Below are positions 49,009-58,031 of a stretch of 64,000 bases of DNA, piece by piece. Each line of letters begins with the position of its first letter. The stretch's first letter is position 1. Source of the stretch: Chryseobacterium sp. JJR-5R. GTDB taxonomy: Bacteria; Bacteroidota; Bacteroidia; Flavobacteriales; Weeksellaceae. The notes below the pieces were generated by a model. That model was not told the origin of the DNA, searched no databases, and saw only the letters and a program-made list of their open reading frames with translations. Location of the stretch: NCBI RefSeq assembly GCF_034047335.1, contig NZ_CP139137.1, positions 992,001-1,056,000 of the forward strand. The letters run 5' to 3'. The position numbers and the translations under genes were made by a program.

Positions 49009-49129
49009 TGCTTGAATGGTTGTATTTTGAATTTAATTTGAACCCTTAAGAAGATGTAAGATATCAGGAACACGAAGTTTGCTGAATATTTCTATACTCC
49101 TCTTTTCCGGATGGTCCAAATAATTTTAA

Positions 49130-50824
49130 TTATTTAGAAAAATGTTGTAGTTGTTCTGCAATCGGGCCTAGCGTCAGTGCAGGGAAGAATGACAGGGCGG
49201 CAATCAGCAGAATTACGGCTAAGGTCATAAATCCGAAGGTAGCGGTATCGGTCTTCAGCGTTCCTGCGCTTTCCGGGATGTATTTTTTTCCGGCCAGTAA
49301 TCCTGCAATCGCAATCGGGCCGATAATCGGGATGAACCTTGAAAGCAGTAAGACGATTCCTGTTGAGATATTCCACCAGGGTGTATTGTCGCCCAGGCCT
49401 TCAAACCCGGAACCGTTATTGGCAGAAGAGGACGTGAATTCATACAGCATTTCACTGAATCCGTGAAATCCGGGATTGTTCAGCGTTTTGGCTCCTAATT
49501 CCGGCAGATATGCTGTCAATGCGGTTCCGGCAAGGATCAGGAACGGATGGAATAAAGCGACAATCATGGCGATCTTCATTTCTTTGGCTTCAATCTTCTT
49601 ACCTAAAAATTCAGGTGTCCTTCCGACCATCAGGCCGCTCATAAATACAGCAAGGATAATAAAGATAAAATAGTTGAGGATCCCTACGCCGCAGCCTCCG
49701 TAGAAGCAGTTGATCATCATGGCCAGCAACTGGTTCATTCCGGAAAGCGGCATGGTACTGTCATGCATAGCGTTCACGGAACCCGTTGAGATTACCGTTG
49801 TAGCAATGCTCCAGTAGGCAGAAGCGGCGCTTCCGAAACGGATTTCCTTCCCTTCCATCGCGCCGAGGTGAGAATCGGTTCCCATTTGGGTAATCAGTGG
49901 GTTCCCGTTGGTTTCATTGATAACATTCGGAACGGTGAGGGCGAGAAATCCTACCGTCATGACGGTAAAAATGACCCATGAAAGTTTTCTTTTCTTCAAA
50001 TAAAATCCAAGAGCAAATACCAATGCAAACGGAATAATCATCTGGGTAACCATTTCGGTTATATTCGTCAGGTAATTCGGGTTTTCAAGCGGGTGTGCCG
50101 AGTTGGCCCCGAAAAATCCGCCGCCGTTCGTTCCGAGATGCTTGATGGCAATAAAAGCTGCCGCCGGGCCTCTGGAAACTTCAACATCCTGCCCTTCCAG
50201 CGTAGTGATATGATCTTTGCCTTCAAATGTCATCGGGCTGCCGTTGGCAGAAAGAATAAATGCCACCACAATACTGATAGGAACCAGGATTCTGGTAACG
50301 GATCTGGTGAAGAAGTCGTAAAAATTACCGAGTTCCGTAGTCGTTTTATCTTTAAATGCCTTGAACAGTACAGCCATTGCTGCCATTCCTGTAGCGGCTG
50401 TTACAAACTGCAGGAACATCAGATACAGCTGGCTCAGATAGCTTACGCCCGTTTCCCCGGAATAATGCTGCAAATTACAGTTGACCAGGAAAGAGATGGC
50501 CGTATTGAAGGCGAGGTCCGGAGACATATCCGGGTTGCCGTCCGGATTGAGGGGAAGCCAGGACTGGTTGGACAAGATGAAAAACCCCAGTATAAGCCAG
50601 ACTACATTGATGGTCAGCAGAGCATACATATTCTGCTTCCAGGTCATCTGCCTGTCAGGGTTGATTCCTGAGATTTTATAAATTAAGTTTTCAACCGGCT
50701 GAAAAATTCTGTCTGAAAGGTTTTTTTTATACCCGTAAACATCAGCAATATATTTCCCTAAGAAAATACCGATAACCAATGTGATGGCAAACATGGCAAT
50801 TATGCCTAAGATTTCTGTATTCAT
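49130..50824 (-). CDS. kdpA: K+-transporting ATPase subunit A
   Basis: 564 aa with about ten transmembrane helices. It is the K+-channel-like subunit, with selectivity-loop segments such as NCNLQHYSGETG, NGGGFFGANSAHPLENP, and NCFYGGCGVG visible. Family length is typical. It starts 9 nt after the kdpF stop. Confidence 0.97.
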   Translation of the reverse strand: MNTEILGIIAMFAITLVIGIFLGKYIADVYGYKKNLSDRIFQPVENLIYKISGINPDRQMTWKQNMYALLTINVVWLILGFFILSNQSWLPLNPDGNPDMSPDLAFNTAISFLVNCNLQHYSGETGVSYLSQLYLMFLQFVTAATGMAAMAVLFKAFKDKTTTELGNFYDFFTRSVTRILVPISIVVAFILSANGSPMTFEGKDHITTLEGQDVEVSRGPAAAFIAIKHLGTNGGGFFGANSAHPLENPNYLTNITEMVTQMIIPFALVFALGFYLKKRKLSWVIFTVMTVGFLALTVPNVINETNGNPLITQMGTDSHLGAMEGKEIRFGSAASAYWSIATTVISTGSVNAMHDSTMPLSGMNQLLAMMINCFYGGCGVGILNYFIFIILAVFMSGLMVGRTPEFLGKKIEAKEMKIAMIVALFHPFLILAGTALTAYLPELGAKTLNNPGFHGFSEMLYEFTSSSANNGSGFEGLGDNTPWWNISTGIVLLLSRFIPIIGPIAIAGLLAGKKYIPESAGTLKTDTATFGFMTLAVILLIAALSFFPALTLGPIAEQLQHFSK

Positions 50825-50833
50825 GATTGTTGG

Positions 50834-50911
50834 TTAAAATTTTTCAGGTTTTATCAGGACGTAGCAGATATACCCAAATGCGAGTAGGGAAAGGAAAAAT
50901 AAGCTCCACAT
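50834..50911 (-). CDS. kdpF: KdpF, small subunit of the K+ ATPase
   Basis: 25 aa: MWSLFFLSLLAFGYICYVLI followed by KPEKF. One transmembrane helix, and the family-typical YxCYxLIKPEKF-like end. It stabilises KdpABC in the inner membrane. Position directly before kdpA and the C-terminal motif make the call firm despite the short length. Confidence 0.9.
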   Translation of the reverse strand: MWSLFFLSLLAFGYICYVLIKPEKF

Positions 50912-50916
50912 AATTT

Positions 50917-51000
50917 TTATATTTGGTCAAAGAATTCAACGGATTTGTATAAGAGCCAGAACATGCCTGCACACAGCAGGATCAAACCGATGGTCATCAT
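50917..51000 (-). CDS. 27-aa membrane peptide upstream of kdpF
   Basis: MMTIGLILLCAGMFWLLYKS is followed by VEFFDQI: one transmembrane helix with an acidic tail. It lies 5 nt before the kdpF start, and its ATG overlaps the stop of the next upstream small ORF (TATGATG), so translation is coupled. No named family recognised. It is probably a further small subunit or regulator of the Kdp complex in this lineage. Confidence 0.65.
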   Translation of the reverse strand: MMTIGLILLCAGMFWLLYKSVEFFDQI

Positions 51001-51104
51001 ACCGCTGTAATTAATGTTAGGATGGTAAAGACTGCGTACGAAACAATCAGCCGGCTGAATACTGAGTGCTCCTGTTTTCTGAACGTTTTTCTTGAAACTG
51101 TCAT
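50997..51104 (-). CDS. 35-aa membrane peptide at the start of the kdp operon
   Basis: The basic start MTVSRKTFRKQEHSVFSR is followed by one transmembrane helix (LIVSYAVFTILTLITAV) to the end. ATG at 51104, TGA at 50997-50999, overlapping the ATG of the 27-aa ORF. It is the first ORF of the operon, close behind the possible sigma-54 promoter at 51124-51139. No family recognised. The tight coupling and coherent hydrophobicity argue for a real gene. Confidence 0.6.
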   Translation of the reverse strand: MTVSRKTFRKQEHSVFSRLIVSYAVFTILTLITAV

Positions 51105-51123
51105 TTTTTTAAATATTTTATTC

Positions 51124-51139
51124 TGTACGGTTAATGCCA
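51124..51139 (-). promoter_or_regulatory. Possible sigma-54 promoter of the kdp operon
   Basis: Minus strand TGGCATTAACCGTACA compares with TGGCAC-N5-TTGCA. The -24 part is good, while the -12 part is imperfect (GTACA). Start of transcription would be near 51112, 8 nt before the first small ORF. It is supported by the neighbouring NtrC-type activator, which needs sigma-54. Confidence 0.4.
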
Positions 51140-51221
51140 AAATAAAGTCCATTATGCAGGTTTTTGGCTTAAGTAGTTTATCTTCAGTGGTTTGTTTGTT
51201 TTTAAGGTGCTTCCGGGAAAC

Positions 51222-51248
51222 AAAAAAGCCTATCAGAATGATAGGCCC
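51222..51248 (-). terminator. Terminator of the NtrC-type regulator gene
   Basis: Minus strand CCTATCA, loop TTC, TGATAGG then CTTTTTTG. It lies 25-51 nt past the regulator stop and separates it from the kdp operon. Confidence 0.8.
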
Positions 51249-51272
51249 GTTATTAAAATGATAGGGTTTAAT

Positions 51273-52598
51273 TTATCTCAGATTGTATTCTTCCAGTTTT
51301 CGGTACAGCGTAGCAATCCCGATTTCAAGTAGCCTTGAAGCCTCTGCCTTATTGCCTTTGGTATACTGCAAAACTTTTAAAATATGTTCTTTCTCCAGAG
51401 ACCTGATGCTTAAGGAATCCTGATCCGCAGGAATTTTTGCTGCATACAGGGGAAGGCTTTCTCCATCCAGCATATTATTGTTCATAAGGATCAGGCTTCT
51501 TTCCACCGTATTGCGGAGCTCCCGGATGTTTCCTTTCCAGTCGTTTTTTTCCAGGATCTTATAATATTCCGGCAGTACCTGAATTGCAGGCAGGTGCATT
51601 TTTTCAGAAAAAATGCTGACAAAGCCTTTCGCCAGGGCTTTTATATCATCTTTCCTTTCGCGGAGCGCCGGCAGCCTGATTTCAAAGATATTCAGCCTGA
51701 AATATAAATCTTCCCTGAAATTCCCGTTCCTGATTTCTTCTTCGAGGTTTCTGTTGGTAGCGGCAATCAAACGGAAATCTGATCTGGAAACTTTGGTTTC
51801 CCCCATTTTGATGAACTCTTTGGTTTCCAATACACGAAGCAGCTTGGCCTGAAGTTCTACCGGCATTTCACCGATTTCATCCAGAAATAAAGTCCCTCCG
51901 GCAGCCTCTTCCACAAGGCCTTTCTTATCTTTTACCGCTCCCGTAAATGATCCGGCTTTGTGCCCGAAAAGCTCGCTTTCCAGGATTTCTTTGCTGAAGG
52001 CGGAACAGTTGATGGCCACGAAGCTGTTTTTCTTCCGGTCGCTTCCCTCATGGATGGCGTTGGCAAAAACTTCTTTCCCGGTTCCGGTTTCCCCGGTGAG
52101 GAGGACAGTCGCATCCGTAAGTGCAACCCTTTCCGCCAGCTTTTTGGCCTGGAGGATCTGGGGTGAAGTCCCGATAATGCTTTCAAATCCTTTTTGTGCC
52201 GTATTTTTCCGGACGATCCCGGATTTATTATGTTTTGCCTTTTCCAGGGCTTTGTATACCAGAGGAATAATTTTCTCATTGTCGTCACCTTTTACCAGAT
52301 AGTCATAGGCTCCGTTTTTCATCGCTTGGACGGCATCCGTAATATTTCCGAAGGCCGTCATTAAGATTATTTCCAGATAGGGATATTTCGTCTTTACGGA
52401 TTTGATCAGATCAACCCCGAATGCATCGGGGAGGCGGACATCGCTTAAGACCACATCAAACTCATGCTGTTCCAGCATGGTCATTGCCGAACGGGCCGTT
52501 GAGGCTTGTTTTACATTAAAATCTTCCTGGGAAAGGATCATTCCCAAAAGTTTCAGGAGCTTGATTTCATCATCAATAATCAGAATGGTTCCGGACAT
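51273..52598 (-). CDS. NtrC-type sigma-54-dependent response regulator of the kdp cluster
   Basis: 441 aa. The receiver domain has the phospho-acceptor D53 (VVLSDVRLP) and conserved K103. The AAA+ sigma-54 activation domain (about 140-375) has Walker A GETGTGKE, ELFGHKAGSFTGA and the Walker B FLDEIGEMP. A Fis-type helix-turn-helix ends the protein (GNKAEASRLLEIGIATLYRK). The sigma-54 contact loop reads GSFTGA in place of the usual GAFTGA. KdpE, the regulator found with kdp in Proteobacteria, is an OmpR-type protein, so this cluster uses a different activator class. It is probably phosphorylated by the kinase at 42047. Confidence 0.9.
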   Translation of the reverse strand: MSGTILIIDDEIKLLKLLGMILSQEDFNVKQASTARSAMTMLEQHEFDVVLSDVRLPDAFGVDLIKSVKTKYPYLEIILMTAFGNITDAVQAMKNGAYDYLVKGDDNEKIIPLVYKALEKAKHNKSGIVRKNTAQKGFESIIGTSPQILQAKKLAERVALTDATVLLTGETGTGKEVFANAIHEGSDRKKNSFVAINCSAFSKEILESELFGHKAGSFTGAVKDKKGLVEEAAGGTLFLDEIGEMPVELQAKLLRVLETKEFIKMGETKVSRSDFRLIAATNRNLEEEIRNGNFREDLYFRLNIFEIRLPALRERKDDIKALAKGFVSIFSEKMHLPAIQVLPEYYKILEKNDWKGNIRELRNTVERSLILMNNNMLDGESLPLYAAKIPADQDSLSIRSLEKEHILKVLQYTKGNKAEASRLLEIGIATLYRKLEEYNLR

Positions 52599-52953
52599 GG
52601 TATGGTGTGTGTTTTAGAAAACAGATGCAAACTTATTGAATTTATTCGGTAAGATGTGCCGGGGCCTGCATGTTTTTAGAATCTGCATCCTTTATGCCTG
52701 CCGTTCTGCCTTAGCCCGGATAGAAGCGGTTACCCCACAGCCGGAAGGTTCACGCGGAGGCGCGAGGCGTATGAGCGGATAGCCGGAAACAGCTCCTGAA
52801 ACAGCTCCTGAAACAGTTGACCATCAGTTTTAACGGGAACTTTAGTTTTAATTTTTCACAAATGATGATTATAGATGCATTGGTTATAAAAACAATGACG
52901 GTTCTCTTATGATTGCTTACATTTGTATACCTCAGGTTTCTGAGTACAATGAA
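52599..52953. other. Intergenic region with a dispersed-repeat-like element and a 12-bp tandem repeat
   Basis: No gene is seen. At 52711-52797 a GC-rich segment starts TAGCCCGGATAGAAGCGG and ends AGCGGATAGCCGGAAACAGC, a pattern I remember from intergenic elements in Flavobacteriia genomes. From 52786 the unit GAAACAGCTCCT is repeated 2.6 times (to 52816). A -7 box TACATTTG lies at 52918-52925 before the peptidase gene. Confidence 0.5.
52918..52925 (+). promoter_or_regulatory. -7 box of the M16 peptidase gene
   Basis: TACATTTG matches TAnnTTTG. It rules out the far-upstream start at 52909 and supports the ATG at 52963 (or 52954). No clear -33 box was found. Confidence 0.55.
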
Positions 52954-52962
52954 ATGATAATT

Positions 52963-55830
52963 ATGACGAAAAAAAAATACCAGGAAACGGTCCATACTGA
53001 TCCCAATACCTACGAATATATCACTGTCACCAATGACGAAAACCAGGTAAGAATCTACACCCTTAAAAACGGACTGAAGGTTTTTCTTGCCCGGAATTCT
53101 GATGCTCCCAGGATCCAGACTTATATTCCGGTCAGAACGGGAAGCAATAATGATCCTGTTGACAATACCGGGCTTGCCCATTACCTGGAACATATGATGT
53201 TTAAAGGGACTTCCCGAATCGGGACCCAGGACTGGGAAAAGGAAAAAGTGCTGCTGAACCGAATTTCAGACCTGTACGAACAGCACAAAGCGGAACCGGA
53301 TGCTTCAAAAAAAAGAGACATTTACAAGAAAATAGACGACATTTCCCAGGAAGCCAGCCAATATGCCATCGCCAATGAATATGATAAGGTGATTTCTTCT
53401 CTGGGTGCCTCCGGGACCAATGCCCACACGTGGTTCGATGAAACGGTCTATAAAAACAACATCCCGAACAACGAACTGGAAAAATGGCTGAAAATTGAAA
53501 AGGAAAGATTTTCAGAACTGGTTCTCCGGCTTTTCCACACGGAGCTGGAATCGGTATACGAAGAATTCAACCGTGCCCAGGATAATGATTCAAGACTTGT
53601 ACAGTACGAAATGATGGATGCTTTGTTCCCGAACCATCCGAACGGCCAGCAGACGACCTTAGGAAAAGCAGAACACCTGAAAAACCCTTCCATGAAGGCC
53701 ATCCACAAGTATTTCGATGATTACTATGTTCCCAACAACTTTGCTGTGGTTCTGGTAGGCGACCTTGATTTTGATAACACGGTTCAGCTTGTGGATCAGT
53801 ATTTCGGGATGCTTCCCTATAAAGAGCTTCCGGAAAAAACACCGGTCAAGGAGGAGCCGATTACTGAAATTATAAAAAGAACCGTAAAAACCCCTACGAC
53901 CCCAAGAATCCAATTGGCCTGGAGAACCGAAAGTTACGGAACCCGCGAAGCCATGCTTGCCGATATTGCTGCCAACATTTTGAGTAACAGGGGAGAGGCC
54001 GGACTGCTGGACCTGCATATCAACCAGACCCAAAAGATGCTTTGGGCGCAGGCCTATTCGGTAGGCCTGAAAGAATACGGATATTTTTCCGTTGTAGCAG
54101 TCCCTAAAGAAAGCCAGACATTGGAAGAAGCGGAGGATATGGTCATGAAAGAAATTGAACGGCTGAAAAACGGCGATTTCCCGGACTGGATGATCCCTGC
54201 CATCATCAATGACTTTAAACTGCAGAGAATGAAATCCCTGGAAACTGCGGACGGACTGGCTACCAATCTTTACGATACCTACATTAAAGGCAGAACCTGG
54301 GAAGAGGAACTGAATGAAATGGATGAATATGAGCAGTTTACCAAAGACGCTCTGGTGGCTTTTGCCCGGGAATTTTTCAGGGATAATTACGTAGCGGTAT
54401 ATAAGGAAAAAGGAATTAATGACCAGCTGTTGCGCGTGGACAACCCGGGAATTACGCCCATAAAAATCAACCGCGAAGCACAGTCTGATTTCCTGAAGGT
54501 GATCCTGGCTGAAAAGACAGCCGATATCCAGCCTGAGTTTATTGACTATGAAAAGGAAGTGCAGAGAGCAACCATTAAAGGAAAGCCGGTAAGCTTTGTT
54601 AAGAATAAGTACAATGACCTGGCCCAGGTCCATTTCATATTTCCTATGGGGAGCGACAACAACAAAAATCTGGTAATGGCTACGCAGCTTCTGCAGTATC
54701 TGGGGACTGAACAGTACTCACCTGAAGACCTGAAAAACGAGTTCTTTAAGATCGGCGTCAGCAATGATTTTAAAACGACCAGCGACCAGCTCCTGATTAC
54801 CCTGAACGGCCTGGAAGAGCATATGGAACAGGGAATCAGGCTGCTGCAGCACTGGATGCAGCAGGTAAAGCCTGACCGGGAAATTTATGAGCAGTTTGTG
54901 GAAAACGTCCTGGAAAACCGGGCCGCTGTAAAGAAAGACAAAAACCGGATCATGACTGCACTGACCAATTATACCAAGTTAGGTGCATTTTCAAGGTTTA
55001 CTGATATTATCTCCAAAGAGGAACTGGAAAGCAGCAGCCCCGAAATGTTTACCGACACCATAAAAACTTTATTCGGATACCCTTACCAGCTCTTTTTCTA
55101 CGGAAAGGATTTTGAACATTTCAAAACTTATATTCCGGATTATATTGAGCAGGAAAGCCTTCAGATTCCTGAACCGAGGCTGTATCCCGAACCGGAAACT
55201 GCCGGGAATGTTTATTTCACCGATTATGATATGGTGCAGATGGAAATGAGCAAAGTGGGACGCGGAAATGAAGTGAATACAGGCAATTTCGGAAAAATCA
55301 ATGTTTTCAATGAATATTTCGGAAGAGGGCTTTCATCCATTGTTTTCCAGGAAATCCGTGAAAGCAAAAGCCTTGCCTATTCTGCCTATGTTTCATATGC
55401 ACCGAATGCCGAACTGGGGCACCACGATTATATCACTACCTATATCGGGACCCAGCCGGACAAACTTCAGATCGCTGTAGATACGATGGCTGAACTGATG
55501 GCTGAACTGCCGGATGTGCCCGCTCAGTTTGAGAATGCCCGGAGTGCGGCCCTGAAGCAGATCGCTTCTACCCGCATTACCAGAACCAATATTTTCTTCA
55601 ATACTTTACGGCTGAAAAAACTGGGGATTGCCTATGATTTCAGAAAGGATATTTATGAACAGATCAGGAACCTGAAGTTTGAAGACCTGAAAACGTTTTA
55701 CAATACGGAAATAATGCCTGTAAATTTCAATACCGCCATTATCGGGAAACGGGAGAACCTCAACCGGGAAGCTGCCGGGAAGCTGGGGACTTTCAAGGAA
55801 GTCAGCCTGGAAGATATTTTCGGCTATTAA
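52963..55830 (+). CDS. M16-family zinc metallopeptidase (insulinase-like)
   Basis: 955 aa from ATG 52963. Two M16 halves in one chain, like insulinase/pitrilysin. The inverted zinc motif HxxEH is H73-Y-L-E76-H77 (AHYLEHMMF), with the downstream Glu in ELESVYEEFNRAQDN. The second half is inactive but has the R/Y pair in RESKSLAYSAYVSYAP. No obvious signal peptide: MTKKKYQETVHTDPN is polar, so it is probably cytoplasmic, unlike the periplasmic M16 proteins. It degrades peptides. A bidirectional terminator follows. Confidence 0.9.
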   Translation: MTKKKYQETVHTDPNTYEYITVTNDENQVRIYTLKNGLKVFLARNSDAPRIQTYIPVRTGSNNDPVDNTGLAHYLEHMMFKGTSRIGTQDWEKEKVLLNRISDLYEQHKAEPDASKKRDIYKKIDDISQEASQYAIANEYDKVISSLGASGTNAHTWFDETVYKNNIPNNELEKWLKIEKERFSELVLRLFHTELESVYEEFNRAQDNDSRLVQYEMMDALFPNHPNGQQTTLGKAEHLKNPSMKAIHKYFDDYYVPNNFAVVLVGDLDFDNTVQLVDQYFGMLPYKELPEKTPVKEEPITEIIKRTVKTPTTPRIQLAWRTESYGTREAMLADIAANILSNRGEAGLLDLHINQTQKMLWAQAYSVGLKEYGYFSVVAVPKESQTLEEAEDMVMKEIERLKNGDFPDWMIPAIINDFKLQRMKSLETADGLATNLYDTYIKGRTWEEELNEMDEYEQFTKDALVAFAREFFRDNYVAVYKEKGINDQLLRVDNPGITPIKINREAQSDFLKVILAEKTADIQPEFIDYEKEVQRATIKGKPVSFVKNKYNDLAQVHFIFPMGSDNNKNLVMATQLLQYLGTEQYSPEDLKNEFFKIGVSNDFKTTSDQLLITLNGLEEHMEQGIRLLQHWMQQVKPDREIYEQFVENVLENRAAVKKDKNRIMTALTNYTKLGAFSRFTDIISKEELESSSPEMFTDTIKTLFGYPYQLFFYGKDFEHFKTYIPDYIEQESLQIPEPRLYPEPETAGNVYFTDYDMVQMEMSKVGRGNEVNTGNFGKINVFNEYFGRGLSSIVFQEIRESKSLAYSAYVSYAPNAELGHHDYITTYIGTQPDKLQIAVDTMAELMAELPDVPAQFENARSAALKQIASTRITRTNIFFNTLRLKKLGIAYDFRKDIYEQIRNLKFEDLKTFYNTEIMPVNFNTAIIGKRENLNREAAGKLGTFKEVSLEDIFGY

Positions 55831-55831
55831 T

Positions 55832-55872
55832 AAAAAGCTTCGGCCGCTCCAAAGGAGCGGCCGAAGCTTTTT
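55832..55872 (+). terminator. Bidirectional terminator between convergent peptidase genes
   Basis: AAAAAGCTTCGGCCGCTCC, loop AAA, GGAGCGGCCGAAGCTTTTT. A near-perfect 19-bp stem with A/T tracts on both sides, placed between the ends of the M16 (plus) and S46 (minus) genes. Confidence 0.93.
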
Positions 55873-55892
55873 ATTAAGTAAGTAAGATGAGG

Positions 55893-58031
55893 TTATTTTA
55901 CTACTTTCATCTCATCGATCAGCCATTTGGAATCGGCAAACTTATCAATAATGAACAGGATGTATTTTGTGTCCACCATGATGTTCCTGCTGAAGCGCGG
56001 GTCATAATTGATGTCGCTCATCGTTCCTTCCCACTGTCTGTCGAAATTTAAGCCTACCAGGTTCCCGTTGGCGTCCAACGCAGGGCTTCCTGAGTTTCCT
56101 CCGGTTGTATGGTTGGTGGCGGTAAATCCTACCGGAACATCACCGGTTTTGTCTTTATAGTTTCCGAAATCTTTTTTCTGGTACAGGTCAATCAGCTTTT
56201 TCGGAACATCAAACTCATAATCTCCCGGCACATATTTTTCGATTACGCCCGCCAGATGGGTCTGGTAGCTGTAAGATACGGCATCCCTCGGTGAAGAACC
56301 TTTCACTTTTCCGTATGTTACCCGCAGGGTAGAATTGGCATCCGGGAAGAATTTGCGGTCTTTATCCGTAACCATCTGCTGGGCCATATAGGTTTTCTGC
56401 AGGGCATCTATTTTCGTCTGCAAAGCCGTGAACTGAGGATCCGCTTTCTCCGTATAGGTTTCCTTCATCGTCATGAAAAGCTGGTAAACAGGATCTTTTT
56501 TCAGGGTTTTGATCAGTTTGTCCTGGTTGGAAAAAGCTTTGTCGATATCTTTGCTTAAAAATGCTCCGTTGACTTCAGATCTTCCGGATATCACAGAGTT
56601 CTTAGAAAGGTCTTCAATCTTCTGAAGGTTCTGTGCTTCATTTTTATACTGATCGAAGCCTGCCGGTAAAAACTGGGGTGCTGTTCTGTTGGCGTACAAG
56701 GCCAAAAGCTTGGCTGTTACCTTGGCATCCAGTTCCGGATTGTAGTCTTTATAGAAAGAAGTCAGCCTGCTTTTAAAAGAACTGGTGCTTTTTTCATCTG
56801 TCTTTCCTGCTTCTACAGCCGTGATGTAATTGGAGTAGAGGTTAGCCAGGGTAAGCGTTTCCGCATTTCTGAGTACTTCCGTATAATAAGCATTGTTCAG
56901 TGCATAAGGTGCCTGGTCACTGTAAAGCTTGTTCAGCTGGTCCAGTGTAATTTTAACCTGGGTATTTTTTGTGCCTAAAGTATTTTCATAAGCCATTTTC
57001 TTAGCAACTGCATTGGATTTTTTCAGGCCTTCCACTTCGCCGATCCATTTTTTCCAGTAGTTGGCTACAGAAGCATACTTGGAAGCATACTGGATGCGGG
57101 TGGCATCATCAGAACGCATTTTTTCGTCTAAGGTTTTCAGGGCGACGTCCCGCACGGCAATTCTGGCCGGGTCGATCTCTTTCATGATCTTGTCTACCGC
57201 AATGGCAGGAAGGTATTCCGTAGTTCTTCCCGGGAACCCGAAAATGAAAGTAAAATCATTTTCATTTTTATCCTTGATGGAAACCGGAAGGTAATGTTTC
57301 GGTACGTACGGAACATTGTCTGTGGAATATTCTGCCGGCTTGTTGTTTTTATCGGCATAAATACGGAACATGGAAAAATCTCCCGTATGTCTCGGCCATA
57401 CCCAGTTGTCCGTATCAGAACCGAACTTCCCGATACTTTGCGGCGGGGCCCCTACAAGGCGGACATCTTTATAGGTTTCAATGGTAAACGCATAAAACTT
57501 ATTGCCGTAATACATTGATCTTACTGAAACCGACTGATAGGGTTCTGTTTTCTGACTGTTTTTATACACTTCCATATTGGAAGCAATCTTTTTTGAAAGG
57601 TCAGGCTCGGTAAGGCGCTCCGTTCCGTCCAGGATCTGAGAAGTAACTTCTTTGATGTCGACAATGAAATCAACGGTTACACCCGGATTCGGTAATTCGC
57701 CGGTCATATTTTTAGCCCAGAAACCATTGGTCAGAAGATCATTCTGAACCGTTGAATGATTCTGGATCTGTCCGTATCCGCAATGGTGGTTGGTAAGCAG
57801 CAGCCCTTTAGGGGAAATAATCTCAGCCGTGCATCCGCCGTTGAATTGTACCACAGCATCTTTAATACTGGGCTTCTGCGTGTTGAAGATATCTTTTGCA
57901 GAGATTTTCATGCCCAGCTCTTTCATTTCTTTTTCATTCAGCTCCGTTGGGATCCACATTCCGCCATATTGCTGGGCAAAGGTCATTACAGCCGGCAAAA
58001 GGAATACAGATAGAAGTATCTTTTTGGTCAT
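55893..58031 (-). CDS. S46-family dipeptidyl-peptidase, DPP11-like
   Basis: 712 aa. Cleaved signal peptide (MTKKILLSVFLLPAVMTFAQ). It is exported to the periplasm, where S46 enzymes release dipeptides from peptides taken up by asaccharolytic Bacteroidota. The N-terminal QYGGMWIP and the catalytic His in LLLTNHHCGYGQIQ are present. The nucleophile is S649 in GGNSGSPALD, and the S1 pocket position in NFDRQWEGT is Arg (R665), which in this family goes with preference for Asp/Glu (DPP11) rather than hydrophobic residues (DPP7, Gly). The specificity call is inference from that one residue. Confidence 0.9.
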   Translation of the reverse strand: MTKKILLSVFLLPAVMTFAQQYGGMWIPTELNEKEMKELGMKISAKDIFNTQKPSIKDAVVQFNGGCTAEIISPKGLLLTNHHCGYGQIQNHSTVQNDLLTNGFWAKNMTGELPNPGVTVDFIVDIKEVTSQILDGTERLTEPDLSKKIASNMEVYKNSQKTEPYQSVSVRSMYYGNKFYAFTIETYKDVRLVGAPPQSIGKFGSDTDNWVWPRHTGDFSMFRIYADKNNKPAEYSTDNVPYVPKHYLPVSIKDKNENDFTFIFGFPGRTTEYLPAIAVDKIMKEIDPARIAVRDVALKTLDEKMRSDDATRIQYASKYASVANYWKKWIGEVEGLKKSNAVAKKMAYENTLGTKNTQVKITLDQLNKLYSDQAPYALNNAYYTEVLRNAETLTLANLYSNYITAVEAGKTDEKSTSSFKSRLTSFYKDYNPELDAKVTAKLLALYANRTAPQFLPAGFDQYKNEAQNLQKIEDLSKNSVISGRSEVNGAFLSKDIDKAFSNQDKLIKTLKKDPVYQLFMTMKETYTEKADPQFTALQTKIDALQKTYMAQQMVTDKDRKFFPDANSTLRVTYGKVKGSSPRDAVSYSYQTHLAGVIEKYVPGDYEFDVPKKLIDLYQKKDFGNYKDKTGDVPVGFTATNHTTGGNSGSPALDANGNLVGLNFDRQWEGTMSDINYDPRFSRNIMVDTKYILFIIDKFADSKWLIDEMKVVK

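Noticed and set aside
52909..52962. Longer start for the M16 peptidase (18 extra codons)
   Set aside because: The segment contains the -7 box TACATTTG and its residues are unlike the start of other M16 proteins.
53659..54633. 324-codon minus-strand ORF inside the M16 peptidase gene
   Set aside because: It is antisense to a gene with clear catalytic motifs, has no domain and comes from codon bias of the plus strand.
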